Below, in pieces: positions 43,867-56,172 of a stretch of 64,000 nt of DNA. The notes under the pieces are model-generated. The model was given only the letters and a program-made list of their open reading frames with translations, was not told where the DNA came from and ran no database searches. The position numbers and the translations under genes are program-made. Source of the DNA: Collybiopsis luxurians FD-317 M1 (Eukaryota > Basidiomycota > Agaricomycetes > Agaricales > Omphalotaceae); assembly GCA_000827265.1 (NCBI GenBank), contig KN834813.1, positions 256,182-320,181 on the forward strand. The letters run 5' to 3'. The stretch's first letter is position 1; every line of letters starts with the position of its first letter.

Positions 43867-45524
43867 CAATTTACACAAAAATTGGGGATTCTAACCACTT
43901 GGTCAAGAACAATGAATAGCCGAGTGTGTAACACAAAAATTATGGTCAAAATTATTTTTCCTACTTTATGTTTAACCAACATACTAGCCAGTATTCAGTA
44001 CATTCAGTTGAGATAAAGTGTGGTAGCAATTTGGAATGGAGAAACTGCATGGGAAAGTTAATTAAGAAAACAGCACCTAGAATGGACCGACGGCAGAAAG
44101 CGAATCAGCGATCCATGTCTCTGTATACAATCCTTGCCTCTCCCGGAAAGTCAGTATACAGATTCACAAATACCCTTAGTTTATACTGAGCCCACAATTT
44201 TTGCTTAAAATGCTTGTTGAAGTGCCCCAGCAGGAAAATGGCCAGCTTCCCGGTACTATACAGTAAATGGAGTGAGTCAACGCAATCAAATGTGGTGAAA
44301 CAGCAGATGTTACGGATGCGGAGCGTCCGGATAATCCTTATTCCTTAACAAAGTCATCATTTAATTGTTTCATCTGCATCACCTTACCATGAGGAGCATC
44401 CGGAAGAAACTTCCAAAAACAGATTGACAATGTCAATCTTCAAGTAAAAAAAGGTAGTGGCCTCACATGCGGGCATCGGCTTTGCATCAAAGGTATCAAT
44501 AGGGTTCATCTCGTATTGATCAATCAAGTGGCCTAGGGCCTGAATGCCTCCAGAAAAAAACAAAAAGAGGCGAAAATTCCTATGAAAACTTCACAACTGA
44601 CTGACTGATGAAAATATACTCTGAATCTGTGTTCAAACCAATGTGACTATACAGAACACTACAAACTGCAGGAGCCAGCCTTTCTAATCAGATATCATGA
44701 GTGTATGAGTATGATGCCATAGCTGTCCATATATAGGGAGTGAATCATCCTCAATTAGACAGTTGCATTGAATGGTGATCGCTTCATGATTCTTTATGCT
44801 ATAATTATTTGCGCCTCCTGTGATTTAGAAATGGTTCTTCCGGCCTAATATCTGCCACACCTATGGCACAGTGGACCCCTATGTCATTTATGAACTTACA
44901 GGGATTAAAGAGAGTATGGGACTTGAAGAAACTTTTGCATATCATGATGTAACTAGCTAAAACAGGGGCTGCAACCCATGGGATATGTCGAGTTCACGAT
45001 TTGAAACTGCCAGGAGCTTAACTTGAATATGTTACTATATGTCAAATTATTGCTGTTGAGACTCTACCTCACTTTGGCTTGTGAGTGTATCGATCCTGAG
45101 TGTGATTGCTTGTCCAACCCCACAAGTAGGTGGAAATTACGTGAAGGGTGAGATAGGCTACAGGTCAGGATAAAATAAATATTCTCATTTTGCGAGTTTC
45201 TACAACAAGTATTTGCATCATATAACTTTGACTTGTCTGTCACATCCTTGGATCATCATACCTATCCACATCACTATCAAAATGTGGATATCATTTTCAA
45301 AGTTTTTGAAATCATTCTAGCGATGGGAAGCAGGTGTAAGCACCCAGGATCGGAAGCAGTGTCAGGGCAACATCAGCGGTGTGTCAACAGCAGTATTTAT
45401 AGTCGAGGTTCATGGGAGGTAGAGCAATCGAGCTGAGTGACGCCGCTTGTTTCTCTCCTCCTTCTAATCCTTTCCTTTTTGTTACTCACTCTTTGTTGAG
45501 CAGACTTTTGGACAGAATTACATC
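43867..45524. other. Intergenic, AT-rich, upstream of DUF6534 paralog C
   Basis: No gene seen. A TATA-like TATTTATAG at 45394-45402, about 125 nt before the paralog C start, lies in a block alignable with the region before paralog B. Confidence 0.4.
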
Positions 45525-47531
45525 ATGTTGTTCACAAGTGTCAGCTCTCCGGGTATTGATATGTCCACTATTTTCGGGCCAATTTTTTGGGGTACCAACC
45601 GGCTTCCAAATTCCAGTTCTTGCTACATACTAATGCTCATCTTTTGACAGGTTTTGTTGTCTCGATATTGCAAGTTTTGATTCTTTATATAGTACCGGCA
45701 CTTTTTACAAGAATGATAATATTGTAGTTTGGGTGGAATCACAATTGTTCAAGCCTACCTGTACTTCCCTCACCCGACTGACAGGATGAGCGTCCAAATT
45801 CTTGTATGTTTTCAGAGGCAATTCAACCGATCCTTCGATTTGACGTCAATGTGCCTTTTCTATACACAGGCTGCAAGCATGCTGTAAGCTCTTTTATCCT
45901 CGTGCAAATTGCTGTAAGAATCAAACAAATCCATTGCACAATCATTGCATAGCATTCTGGACATAGCTAGCTCAGTTCTTGTAGCGCAGTCCTTATATTA
46001 TTACTTGGCAAGTTACATTACTAAACTGTTATACAGGCAGTTGACGTCATTTATTTGGAGAACAGGTACCTTACTTTGGATCCATTGAACCCTTGCAGCA
46101 GATTACGCCGTAAGCAAGACCAATAACGCGAAGCGTAAAAATTAACCCGTGGTTTTGTAGAGAGCTGTCTGTGGAATGCATGATATCCACTGTTTTGACC
46201 TTTATGTGCTGTCATTTTTAATTTGTTGTCCGACAAGATTGCACTGACCCACCGCTTCTCTTACCGCAAAGTGCCCAGATGTACTTTGTCTATCAGATAT
46301 ATTCAGGTGAGCTTCTTTCTAGGCGACTTTGACTCATTGAATGTCAATCTAATCACAAACTTCCAGTCAAGGGCAAGACAAATTTTCTCGCGTTGATCAT
46401 TGTTGTAGTTTTGGTACGCTAACAAGTAATGATGTCCCAAAATAACTTGAATTCGATCAATCTACAGATTCTGTTCACTTTCCTGACTGTTGGTTCGTGC
46501 TTAAATTGCGGAAAGTTAAGCATCTCTAACCGAAGGGTTGAATGTCCACCAGTTGGAGGTATAGGGAAGTAGTACCTTCACTCTTACGAGGTACGCCACA
46601 ATAACGAATTTTGCACTACCAGGTTGCGTGATCACGATGTTTGTCTTTTCGCATGGAGTCCTTGCGGATCGAAACGGTACTTTTGCGGTGAGTTCCGTGG
46701 GTAGATGTTCCTTCGTCACAGCACTGATTCAACTGCGCCGTTCAGATTCTCTTTGGTATTGCAAAAGGTCTCGGCGCTATTACAGATATCATGGCAACGA
46801 TAGCAATGTGCGCCTTCCTTTCGAATGCGAAGACTGGCATTAGACAGTGAGTCGATTGCCGCTGCCAAGTCTAAGGCTAATCAGCTACAAATTGTTTACA
46901 GAACCGACAGTCTCGTCAAGAGTTTGATCCAATATGTGATTGAACGGGGAGCAGTAGTTACGCTCATTCAAACTCTTGTTCTGATCACTTTTTTCGCCGC
47001 TCCTGATCACCTTTACTGGTAAGCTTGCGAGAATTAACGCAAGCTGATAGAAGCTCAAGCTCAAGTCTGACTGATCTTTCAGGTTTGCTTTCCACATGAA
47101 TGTCACCAAGCTTTACGCCAACACATTTTGTGAGTACATCTAGTATCATTGCTTCAGTTCTATCACTAATTTAGGTGAGGAAAGTTTGCATGTATGACTT
47201 GAACCTCAGATAATTATTAATTGTACAATACTAATGTTGGGATTCTGAACTTTTGCACCAGGCTCAATGCACGAAAGGGACTTAGGGAAAAATATGCTCT
47301 AAATGGTCCGGCAATAATAACTATGCCATCCAACTTGAATAATGCCAGTGTCCTTCAAAGTGGAAATGAGCAGCAGGGAACAATCATCGCGCTAGAGGCT
47401 TCCGAGAAACAGGTCCGTCACCTTGTCTGTTCTAGTGTTTAGGGTCCTAAAAGGCACATACATAGTAGAGCCAAAACAAATAGGACGTGATTGAACTGCC
47501 AACCGTTACCAAAACTGTTCTTGTTTCCTAG
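45525..47531 (+). CDS. DUF6534 multi-pass membrane protein, paralog C
   Basis: Third member of the local family. The start at 45525 gives MLFTSVSSPGIDMSTIF then GPIFWG, shorter at the N-terminus than paralog B. Exons continue with GFVVSIF, LGGITIVQAYLYFPHPTDRM, ILDIASSVLVAQSLYYYL, VPYFGSIEPLQQITP, ELSVECMISTVLTFIAQM and YFVYQIY, NFLALIIVVVL, CVITMFVFSHGVLADRNG, GIAKGLGAITDIMATIAMC, SLVKSLIQYVIERGAVVTLI, LVLITFFAAPDHLYW, AFHMNVTKLYANTFFCMLNA, and a tail ending IELPTVTKTVLVS with TAG at 47531. Two introns start with GC: 45670-45671 (shared with B) and 46008-46009 (unique to C). The 7-nt micro-exon TTTGCAT is at 47185-47191. The frame is intact. Confidence 0.85.
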
Positions 47532-47732
47532 GTTGCTGACATGCCTCACTTGGTTGGAATTATTCATAAGTTCAAGGGTCATATCCTCGTCATTTCCGTT
47601 ATGAAAATTCTGTATATATTTATGTTGAAAAAGTAGTATTGAATAAAAGCAAGTGTTCTACAGATTAATGGGGTGAATACATACATAATTAAATATGGAT
47701 TCCACAAATCTTCTACTCAAGCTTAATTGAAT

Positions 47733-50700
47733 CTAAAATTGTCCAATAGGAGGGGCAGGAGGGGTGGGTGAGGACGACATAGATCTCTGTTGCACCTGTC
47801 CCTTCTTGAACCCCGTGCCAATTCCCATTCCCACCCTCACAAGGGTCTCTAATGCTGCCCGACCATTAATTAGGAGATCTTCGTCCCACTCTACTACCCC
47901 AGGTTCAAATAGCAATACAATCGTCGACCCACCAAATGCGAAGTAACCAAACTCTTCTCCTCGTTTCACAAATTGCCCTTCCTCGACTGTGGTCTGAATG
48001 GTGCCAACCATCATCGCGCCGACACAGACGGCCATGACACGTCCAAATTGTGGTGAATCGATAGGGACAATCTTACGTGCATTTTCACCGTACACATCAA
48101 GGGCGGTTCGAATGGCTTGCGGCTAAGAAAAAAAGTGTGTTAGGAAGATTGGCTAAGAGATAAGCGCAGATCAACGTACGTTTACAGTGTAATACTCCCC
48201 AGCAATGTAGGTCATCTTTCCAATCCTCCCGTCCACGGGTGAATGGAAACGGTGATAGTCCTGCGGTGCCAGTCTAAAAATTGCCAGCGCACCGCCGTTG
48301 TAACGTTCCGCTTCAGCCTTGTAGGCATTCCCCAGAAGTCTCGCTACACTGAATTCGCGTCCTTTGATCCATAACCGCGTCGCCTCATTCACGGACTCAA
48401 AAGCCATGAACCGACAGTCGGCGGCGGAGACAAGACGGTAGGGGTCGGCGGGAGCGTCGACAGGGCGAGCATCGGGTTTGAGTTTACTATCAGAAGAGCT
48501 AAATAATGTTGGTTACTGAACCTGAGAGTATGCTCACCGATAAAAGAACTGATTAAAAGTTTTGAAACTCTCCAAGGGATCCCTCACTTCACTCATATCC
48601 AACTTATGAAACTCGATAAACGGCAAGATGTCTCGCACACTCTCCGAAGAGTCGTACTTGATTCCTTGTTTAATGGATAGCGATTTGAGGAGACGTCGGG
48701 CCCGGGATCCCTCCATGCGGGATTTCATGCCCTAAATTGAAGGAAACCTGTTTACCCAAACTCGTTTGTGAAAAAAAAGTTGCAGACCCACCTTGTACAA
48801 TAGTCTAATTCCCAGCCGTACGTACACTTGCATCTTCTCCTCCTCTAGCTGTCCTGAGCTCCGATTTTGTACAATAATATTAGCAGAATTCTTGGAGGTA
48901 AAAGCCAACATTGGTGAGTGAAGCCGAAACCATTCCAATTCCGAAAGTACTCACAGCTCCCAACTTATAATTTCCAGAACTCATCTTCCCAATGACCCTC
49001 GTATACCACTTCCTCTGCGCCTGACTAGCAGTGACGAAATTTCCAACCATGATCCTATCCACCTTATTCCAATCTTGCGATGCGCATATCGCCAAATGAG
49101 TTACGATATCCACCTCAGCTTTGGAATTCAGTCGAGGACGATGGCAGAGGGGACATGTTTGAACGTTGATCACTCGTTCCGGGAGAAGGTCGTGGCCAGA
49201 TTGGGAGGAAGTTAGGGCGGTGGAACTAAAGCCTGGAGAGACCATTCCAGGTGATAAAACAGGAGTCGAACTAGAAGAAGAATTATGCGATCGCGAAAAC
49301 GCTAGGGAAGGAGCAGAAAATGACGAAGGAGGCAAGGTCGAAGCGAACTTGACGGAGCCTCGACCCTTGTTTGGGGCTTCATTAGGAGAGAGGGCCGATG
49401 ATGACTCCGCAGCGCCAGGAGGCGCCTTAGCGTTGCCGCCATCACCGACCTTTACAGTAGGGTCATCCGCATCTAAATCAGCATCCGAACTGGAGTACGA
49501 CGACGAGGATCCTCCATAATACTGTTCGTACTCCCTCAGAGGCGTGCTCGCTGTACTCGAGGAGGTAGAGGCCGGGTCTGCCGCGACTGCTGCCAGTGGC
49601 TGCTGCGCACCCCCTTCTGATTCATGCGCTGTGGGAGCAGGAACCCTATCTGTATCATAAAACTCCCCACCCAATATACCAGGGTTAATCATCGAACTCA
49701 ATGGAGGTCCAGAGAAATCCATCTCCTCCAAGGATAGTTGTTGACCGCGTCTATCAGCTATCATCATGACTGGAGTCGCACTAAAGGAACTCTCTTCCCC
49801 GACATCCCCACTGCTTGTATAACTACCATTCCCTGTTCCACTTCCGGAGGCCCCTTCACTTGAATAAGCTCTTCCCTTTCCGGCCCTCCCCAATTCAGTC
49901 TCCAGACATTGGATAGCCTCAGCGATTGTCAGCTCGTCTACTCTTCCATCTGCTTGTGGATTCTTCCCAAATCGAGTGAAAAAGGAATTGATCGTGGTAT
50001 TGGAGAGCGTTGAGCCGAGGGAGTCGAGCATCGAGGTGATTTCGAGGTGAGACAGGGAGCCCGTATCATCGGTATCATACTGCTTGAGATACTGTAACCA
50101 AAAGCGTTGGCGGAGCGCAGCGTAAGGCTGGTATTTGCCTCTAGGGAAGATGAAGGAATTGAGATTCCACTCCCTGTCACAACGCAAAATCCTTACCTGA
50201 ACGTAACATACGGGCTATGTTTCGCCTCCCAGGGCATACCTTTAACAGTTTTCAAGGGAAGCCTAAACTCTTTCATACCAGCTCCCTTCGAAGCCTCTTC
50301 ATCCAAGGGATACAGCCCCGTCTCAGGATCAACTCTTCCCCGACCTTCTTCGAACGCGGTTATCAACTCTGAAATGTTGAAATCACATTCTCCGATATAG
50401 TCGTTGGAGGAGAGTTTGTCCCAGTCGAAAACCGATAGTTGTACCTGTGGAGTAAAGTACTTGATATAATAACAGCAGAATCGAAAAATGGTAACTCTTA
50501 CCTTGAATCCAGTTTCATATCTACGAACATGGAACAATAATTTTTCGTCCCAGACTGGATTAAGAGAATGTCGTATTACCCGAGTGCGAAAAACTTTCTT
50601 TCCAAAAGAAATAACGATAAAGGGATCCATGTCCCAACCGGTTCGAGTCACTAGAGAAGAAAAGCCCACTGAGAACAGGGCGCCGCACATGAAGAGGAAA

Positions 50701-53700
50701 CACTTACTATTCTTCAGCTTAGGCAAATCCTCTGCCTTCTGAATCTCTAGCATTACAATTCCCACAATATCGTTACTCTCCCCTCCGCCAAAAGAGTAAC
50801 CCTGGCGTTTCCGTTTTATAGCTTTAGAAGGAGCTGCAGTAGATGGAGCGCCAGTGGAAGACTTCTTGGACTTTTTCACCTTCTTCGTCTTGCCTTCCGC
50901 ATCCTTCTTCTCCTTCTTAGCCTTGACTTTCTTCGTCTTCACCTTTCCCTCTTTCGTCTTCTTAACCTTTCCCTTTTTAGTTTGGGCAGGTTGTTCAGCT
51001 CCTGCAGCCTGAGACGCAGCGTCCATGTTCACCGCCGACGCTACACCTCCGGTCTCAGGACTACTCTCGTATCCAGACCCAAACGGCGACCTATGGGGGG
51101 ACATCAAAAGCGTCGGAGAATCCACCGACGACCTCCGTCCCTTAACACCACTCCAACTCCTCCTAAACCTCGACTTCTTCTCCTTGTGGTCGCCAGGGTC
51201 CGAAACGTTCCCAGGGTCGACCATACCAGACCTTTCCGCTTTTGGAGATGAAGATGTGGGCAGCCTAGGCAGATCTTCCGTCAAGTCGTACACATCTTGA
51301 GCGGCGGCGCCACTTCCTTCTGTAGTAGGTGCGGAGGGTGAATCTGGGCCTCCGGGCGTAGGGGAGGAGGAGGTGGGTGAAGTCAACGAAGTGACATTCG
51401 CAGTGCTCGCGCTCCGCTTCCCGACAAATTTAGGTTTGGGAAGGCGGGGGATTTGATGAAGCATATTCGACACGCTGGAAAGCCCGGGGCTTCGCGGAGG
51501 AGTCGGAGCTATTGGCTGAGTGGCAGAAGAGGGAGACACAGGATGTGCGGAGTTAGCGGAGGTAAGGGAAGTTGGCATGGAGAAAGTGTCGAACGTCGCA
51601 GCTCGAATCGGAACCAGACGGAACCTCCGTGTGGGCGAACCTGACGGGGAAGACGTCGTTGCCCCGGTCGTACCACTGGCGGATTTTGTAGTGGTAGGTG
51701 TTTCTGTGTCTGGTTTGCTTCCTGCACTGCTCCCTACACTGCTGGGGACAATCGTACCAGCAGGGGATACAGCAGGAGAAACTGGAGATGCAGGAGTCAG
51801 ATTCAACGCCGGCGGAGGATTGCGTGAAGTGTGCTGCTGCTCCAAAGGGGTTGCAGTCCCAGACGTAGTCGTGGACATATCGAAATGCAAAGTCGTAGGA
51901 GGAGCCGACTTGGGAGGAACAGGACCTTCGTAAACCGAAGCGAAAGACGGAAGAGTATCTCTCTGACCACCCCGTGAGGGCACAGTAGGAGTCGTCAGCG
52001 GACTAGACGGGGGAGGTGAAGCCTTAGGAGAAACTGTCGGTGTCCGTGCATTATCACCATCTTCCTCGACCGCATCAGACTCTGACTCAGACTCGTATTC
52101 AGAGGAATCCCCCGACTCGGAATGGAATTCTTCTTCCGATTCTGATACCTCGGAGCCCGAATAACCCTCGACTTCCACTTCTGAATCGGACTCTAGGCCT
52201 TCGAGGTGCTCTCCTTCTTCGTCATCTTCCAACTCGTCGCTGCTACTCAACCCCCCATCGTCTTCATATGGATATCCTTCCTGATATCCTTGCGTCGTTG
52301 CTGGAATTGCAAGTAGTTTCGAGTCGGTGAAGTCACTTGAGGAAGTGGGGTGTGTCATATTAACGGGACCAGCCACGGATTGTTCACTGATAGTTCCATG
52401 CGAGCGAACTGTACCTACACCTTCGGTCTGTTTGAAATTAGTGGGTAGAGAAGTGGGGGAGGAAGTAATTAGTATTGGTTCTGAAGGCGCTGTTTGAAAA
52501 GGGATATAGGAAGCCAAGCGAACAGGCAAGACATGACGGATGAATGAGGTAAACAAAGTCGAAAGAATGTGAAAAGCACGAAACAAAGAGAACATCGCTG
52601 CTTCGTTTATCGGTTAACAATGAAAAGGAGGGAAGGGGGAGAAGTGGCAAACGCAAAGATTTCAGAGAACAATCCACAATTTAAGGAAAATGAGAAGGAC
52701 GGAATGTGGTATAATGAGACGAACAAACAGAAGGAAGGACGACTAAAAATGAGGGCACATAGTTTCAGATGAAACAAAGAGCTGATTGCTCCCAGGGGAA
52801 CAAAGAAAGGAAGGCAAAGGGAGAAAGGAGGGCTCTATCAGATAACGATGCAGCGATGGCTATAATCGAATCTCCGGCCACGAGACGGATGAATGGAAAG
52901 AATCTGAAAAGTATACAGCGTCTTACAGCATATGCACCGCCAGCTGTACCTCATACACGACAACGATGCAGGCAGAAGTCAAGTCAAGTATACAAAGAAG
53001 CAAGTCAAAGAAGATTAAGTGTGTGAAGGAATGCGGCAAAGAAAGTTGAAAGATATGAAGAAGCCACAAACCCATAACCCATATAGAATAGAACCCCGAT
53101 AAATGAATCAATCAACCGTATTGGGGTCGTCATATCCCAACCGAACTTCGACGTTGGAGAGGCGAAAATGTCACGGACGGAGACGTATACACGTAGTTGT
53201 ATACATGCAGTGCAAATGCGATAAAGCCTCTACCCGCCTCTCAATACTCGCCGATATCAGTTACAAAGCAGTCTCTATCTGCTCTACGGACTCGAGAAGA
53301 ACCAAACGTGCCAACGACAGAAGAAAAGCTGTCAAAGAGATGATATGCGAGATACGAAAAAGCCGAACACAGAAAGAGAAAAAAAATTTTACAAATGAAT
53401 CAACTCACCGGGGGAATATTAACCAAACTAGGCCTCGACCGCTTTAGAAGCTCACCATAAACTTCCGCAAAGTCAACCGCATGCTCTTCATGCACATCAC
53501 CCTCTGATTCCTTCCCATCTTTTCCAACCAAACCATCAACTACCTTTTTAGCCGTCTCTTTCGCAGCATCGGGAAGGGATTGGTTTTGCACTTGAGGTTG
53601 TAAAAAGCCAATCTTCAGCTCGACTGTACCCCTCGCATGGGTGTTCGATCTTGCGGAAACTAGCGGTAGTGAGAAAGAGGAATTGCCCTCTTGATCAAAA

Positions 53701-54519
53701 CCTAACGCTTTGCCCGCCGATCCTTGGAACCACTCCTCCAGGCTAACACCGACTTCACCCAGATATTCCTTCCTTCCAACGCCGACCCCAATACCGCTAC
53801 CGCTGCCTCCAATACCAAAGTAATCCTTATCCCATAGTACGACTTCCAATACGCCTAGCCGATCCGCGAGACTGAGATAAATGGGAAAGTCGAACGTGGA
53901 CTGAGAAGGAGGGAATTTCGGATTAAGCGTACGCTTCGCGACGGGCGTCGCTGGGCGGTTCGGGTGTGGCGGGAGGGACAGGGTAGCAAAGCTGTCAAGA
54001 TAATCAGTATACTTATCCTAGTCAAACGGAGCGCAGAAAATCAATGAAGTTACACAGCATCATTGATAGAGCCATAAGAAGTTGGGATAGCACAAAGAAC
54101 CTCAGTTTGAACACTTACGGATCACTGAACCCATTCCTGTCCTTTGCTAGCAAATCTTCACATCCAACGACTTGAACCCTAAGAAGCACCAACGGTTGCT
54201 CTCCGTCAATTGGTCTCGAGGTATTTCTTCCAGAACCTCCTCTCAAGCCTTTCTGACCCAAAGTAAGCCGAGCGACACGTAGACCTCGTTTCATGTTAAT
54301 GCCCCTTTTCCGAGGATGGCCACTCCGACTCGAAGAAGCGGGTACTCTTGATGTAGGTACGTCCTCCGGTGATTCTAACCCATCTTCCCCAGAAGCCGAG
54401 GTCGACCCAGAAACAGACCGTACAGGCGTACCGCTCCCGCTAGCAGTACCCCGTCTCCTAACCGGCAACCTGGCCGCACTCTTCAGTGCATTCTTCAATT
54501 TTGCTGCTTTCGGTTGCAT
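47733..54519 (-). CDS. psd2: Phosphatidylserine decarboxylase, PSD2 type (two C2 domains, EF-hand)
   Basis: Converts phosphatidylserine to phosphatidylethanolamine in endomembranes; a self-cleaving pyruvoyl enzyme. It starts [19 protein letters not shown] at 54519. C2-[54 protein letters not shown] 981-nt intron (53408-52428) follows. A long acidic, Ser/Pro-rich linker with a Lys-rich block leads to C2-[54 protein letters not shown]. Then an EF-hand loop ([12 protein letters not shown]) and a zinc-knuckle-like [10 protein letters not shown]...HLAIC. The catalytic domain has [48 protein letters not shown], and the processing site FGGST, where Ser would become the pyruvoyl group. It ends [11 protein letters not shown]. 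The length, about 1,600 residues, is above yeast Psd2 (1,138) because of the linkers. Confidence 0.9.
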
Positions 54520-56172
54520 GATACCTATGAAGACACAGACAGGCCCCCTAGCTCAAAGAGTCCTTGTCTGGAAAGGATTGGTGGATGAAAAATCGCGTGA
54601 TTTAACGTCGTAGTTGGCAAATTGACTGCGCGCTGTGCCAGGGTCTGAGTTCGAGTTTCACAAAGACCGCGCGCTCCTGTCCGGTTAAACAGTCGAAACG
54701 GTCCAATATCCGAAGGGTTCAGGGCGTTCGCGTCCAGATCAACGAGAGAAGTCCTTTCGCTTAGGGTCAGTAAACATCTCGGTGTCTTTTAAGTGCTCAA
54801 TATAATTATGGACTCACCAAAAATCAACAAAAATATTGACAAAAACCCTGTTCCTTTGTAAAATTTCAAGGTATGAACCAACGCGTTCCGACGGGATGAA
54901 AGTAAAGGTTCAAGATGAGCTGGCGATGAACAAATGGAGCTGGGCGCTGTGTGACGTCGAGAAACCGAACCCGAATCTCCGTGTGATGAATTGAATAGGA
55001 ACACGGCGCATGGTTTCCCAGCAACGTCATCCAATGAATAGTGCTTCCTTTCTCACGGCGTCAATAATATTTGTCAAAGGCCACCTTCAGCGCTTCAGCA
55101 TCGACACTGCACCCTCAAAGACGGTGAAATGATAGTAAAAGAAGAAGGAACTGGTCAAGTCCTGAGTAACTGGGCTATCCTATCATTCGGCTCTCGAGAA
55201 TGCTATAGCTCGCGGACCTGGATGATCCAGGACAAGCACTGATATGCGATGGAATTTTTGGGCAATGATCATGATCATTGAGCTTGTATTCTATTTCAAC
55301 TTTGTTCGGGCTTGTTGGTGTCCTGCTTTCAACAATCAAGGTCACCGTCTGAATTTATGAAGGATTTTCTAGCTGATTTAGTCGAAGAGAACGGATAAGA
55401 GTTATCATTTTATTTGTTACTGACCCTGTCGCGAAAAAGTAATGGAACGACTTATTCAAAAGAGTGAAGCGTGGTTAACAGCTTGAATGACACTTTCAAT
55501 TAGGACTTTAATCCTGTGGCATTTACTTTCGATCAGAAGGAGCCCTCAGTCAGGGTCCATGACAAATCAAAATGCCGCGTGCGTTAAAGACTACAAGCAC
55601 AGCAGCAAGCCTTGAGCAAGCCCCGCCCATTACAAGTGACAGTGTAGTGTGGTAGAAATAGTTGTCACACGGTTAACAGACTTAGTCTTGGTGTACTGTG
55701 TGCCGCGATACTGCAAATGCGCTGAACATTGAGATTGTGAATTTAGATGAAATCAAAACAGTAACGGTGCTCAATTGAATATAAATTGGTTATAGAACGC
55801 GTAGCGGCGGCCATGGTTGGGATTAAAGTTTAAACTATGTAGGTTCAAAAAAATTAAAATGTATGCACTTCCCAAGGGTCGTTAACCAAAGTAAAATTGA
55901 AAACTTGAATTTATGTAAAATCTGGACCCTGAAAATTATGGATTTATTAAATCGCATAACGTGTAAAGTCCAGTGAATTTACGGTCATAAACAGTACAGG
56001 CTCTCCCATCCATCCAATTGCAAAATTTGATTTGAAGTTTCAACAGAACTTCGCAAAAACCTGTACTATATGTTTTCACTAGCCAGTGAAAAGCAACGAT
56101 CACTACAACACAAATATGTCAGGAAAATACCAATTTCTACACATTGGAAAGCATTTTACATTTCTCTTCAGC
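54520..56172. other. Intergenic, AT-rich
   Basis: The upstream region of the decarboxylase gene. No gene seen: the best frames are under 85 codons and have no motif. The stretch 55740-56060 is especially AT-rich. Confidence 0.4.

Noticed and set aside
51025..51933. Plus-strand frames of 91-137 codons opposite the PSD2 linker
   Set aside because: Shadows of the low-complexity Ser/Pro-rich exon on the minus strand.
52438..53111. Open frames inside the long PSD2 intron as possible extra exons or a separate gene start (MFSLFRAF at 52595)
   Set aside because: Direct joining of NIPP to TEGVGTVRS keeps phase, uses good splice sites and makes a two-C2 protein as expected for PSD2.
54605..54675. tRNA-like B-box (GAGTTCGAGTTTC) near 54650
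   Set aside because: No matching acceptor or anticodon stems could be folded by eye.
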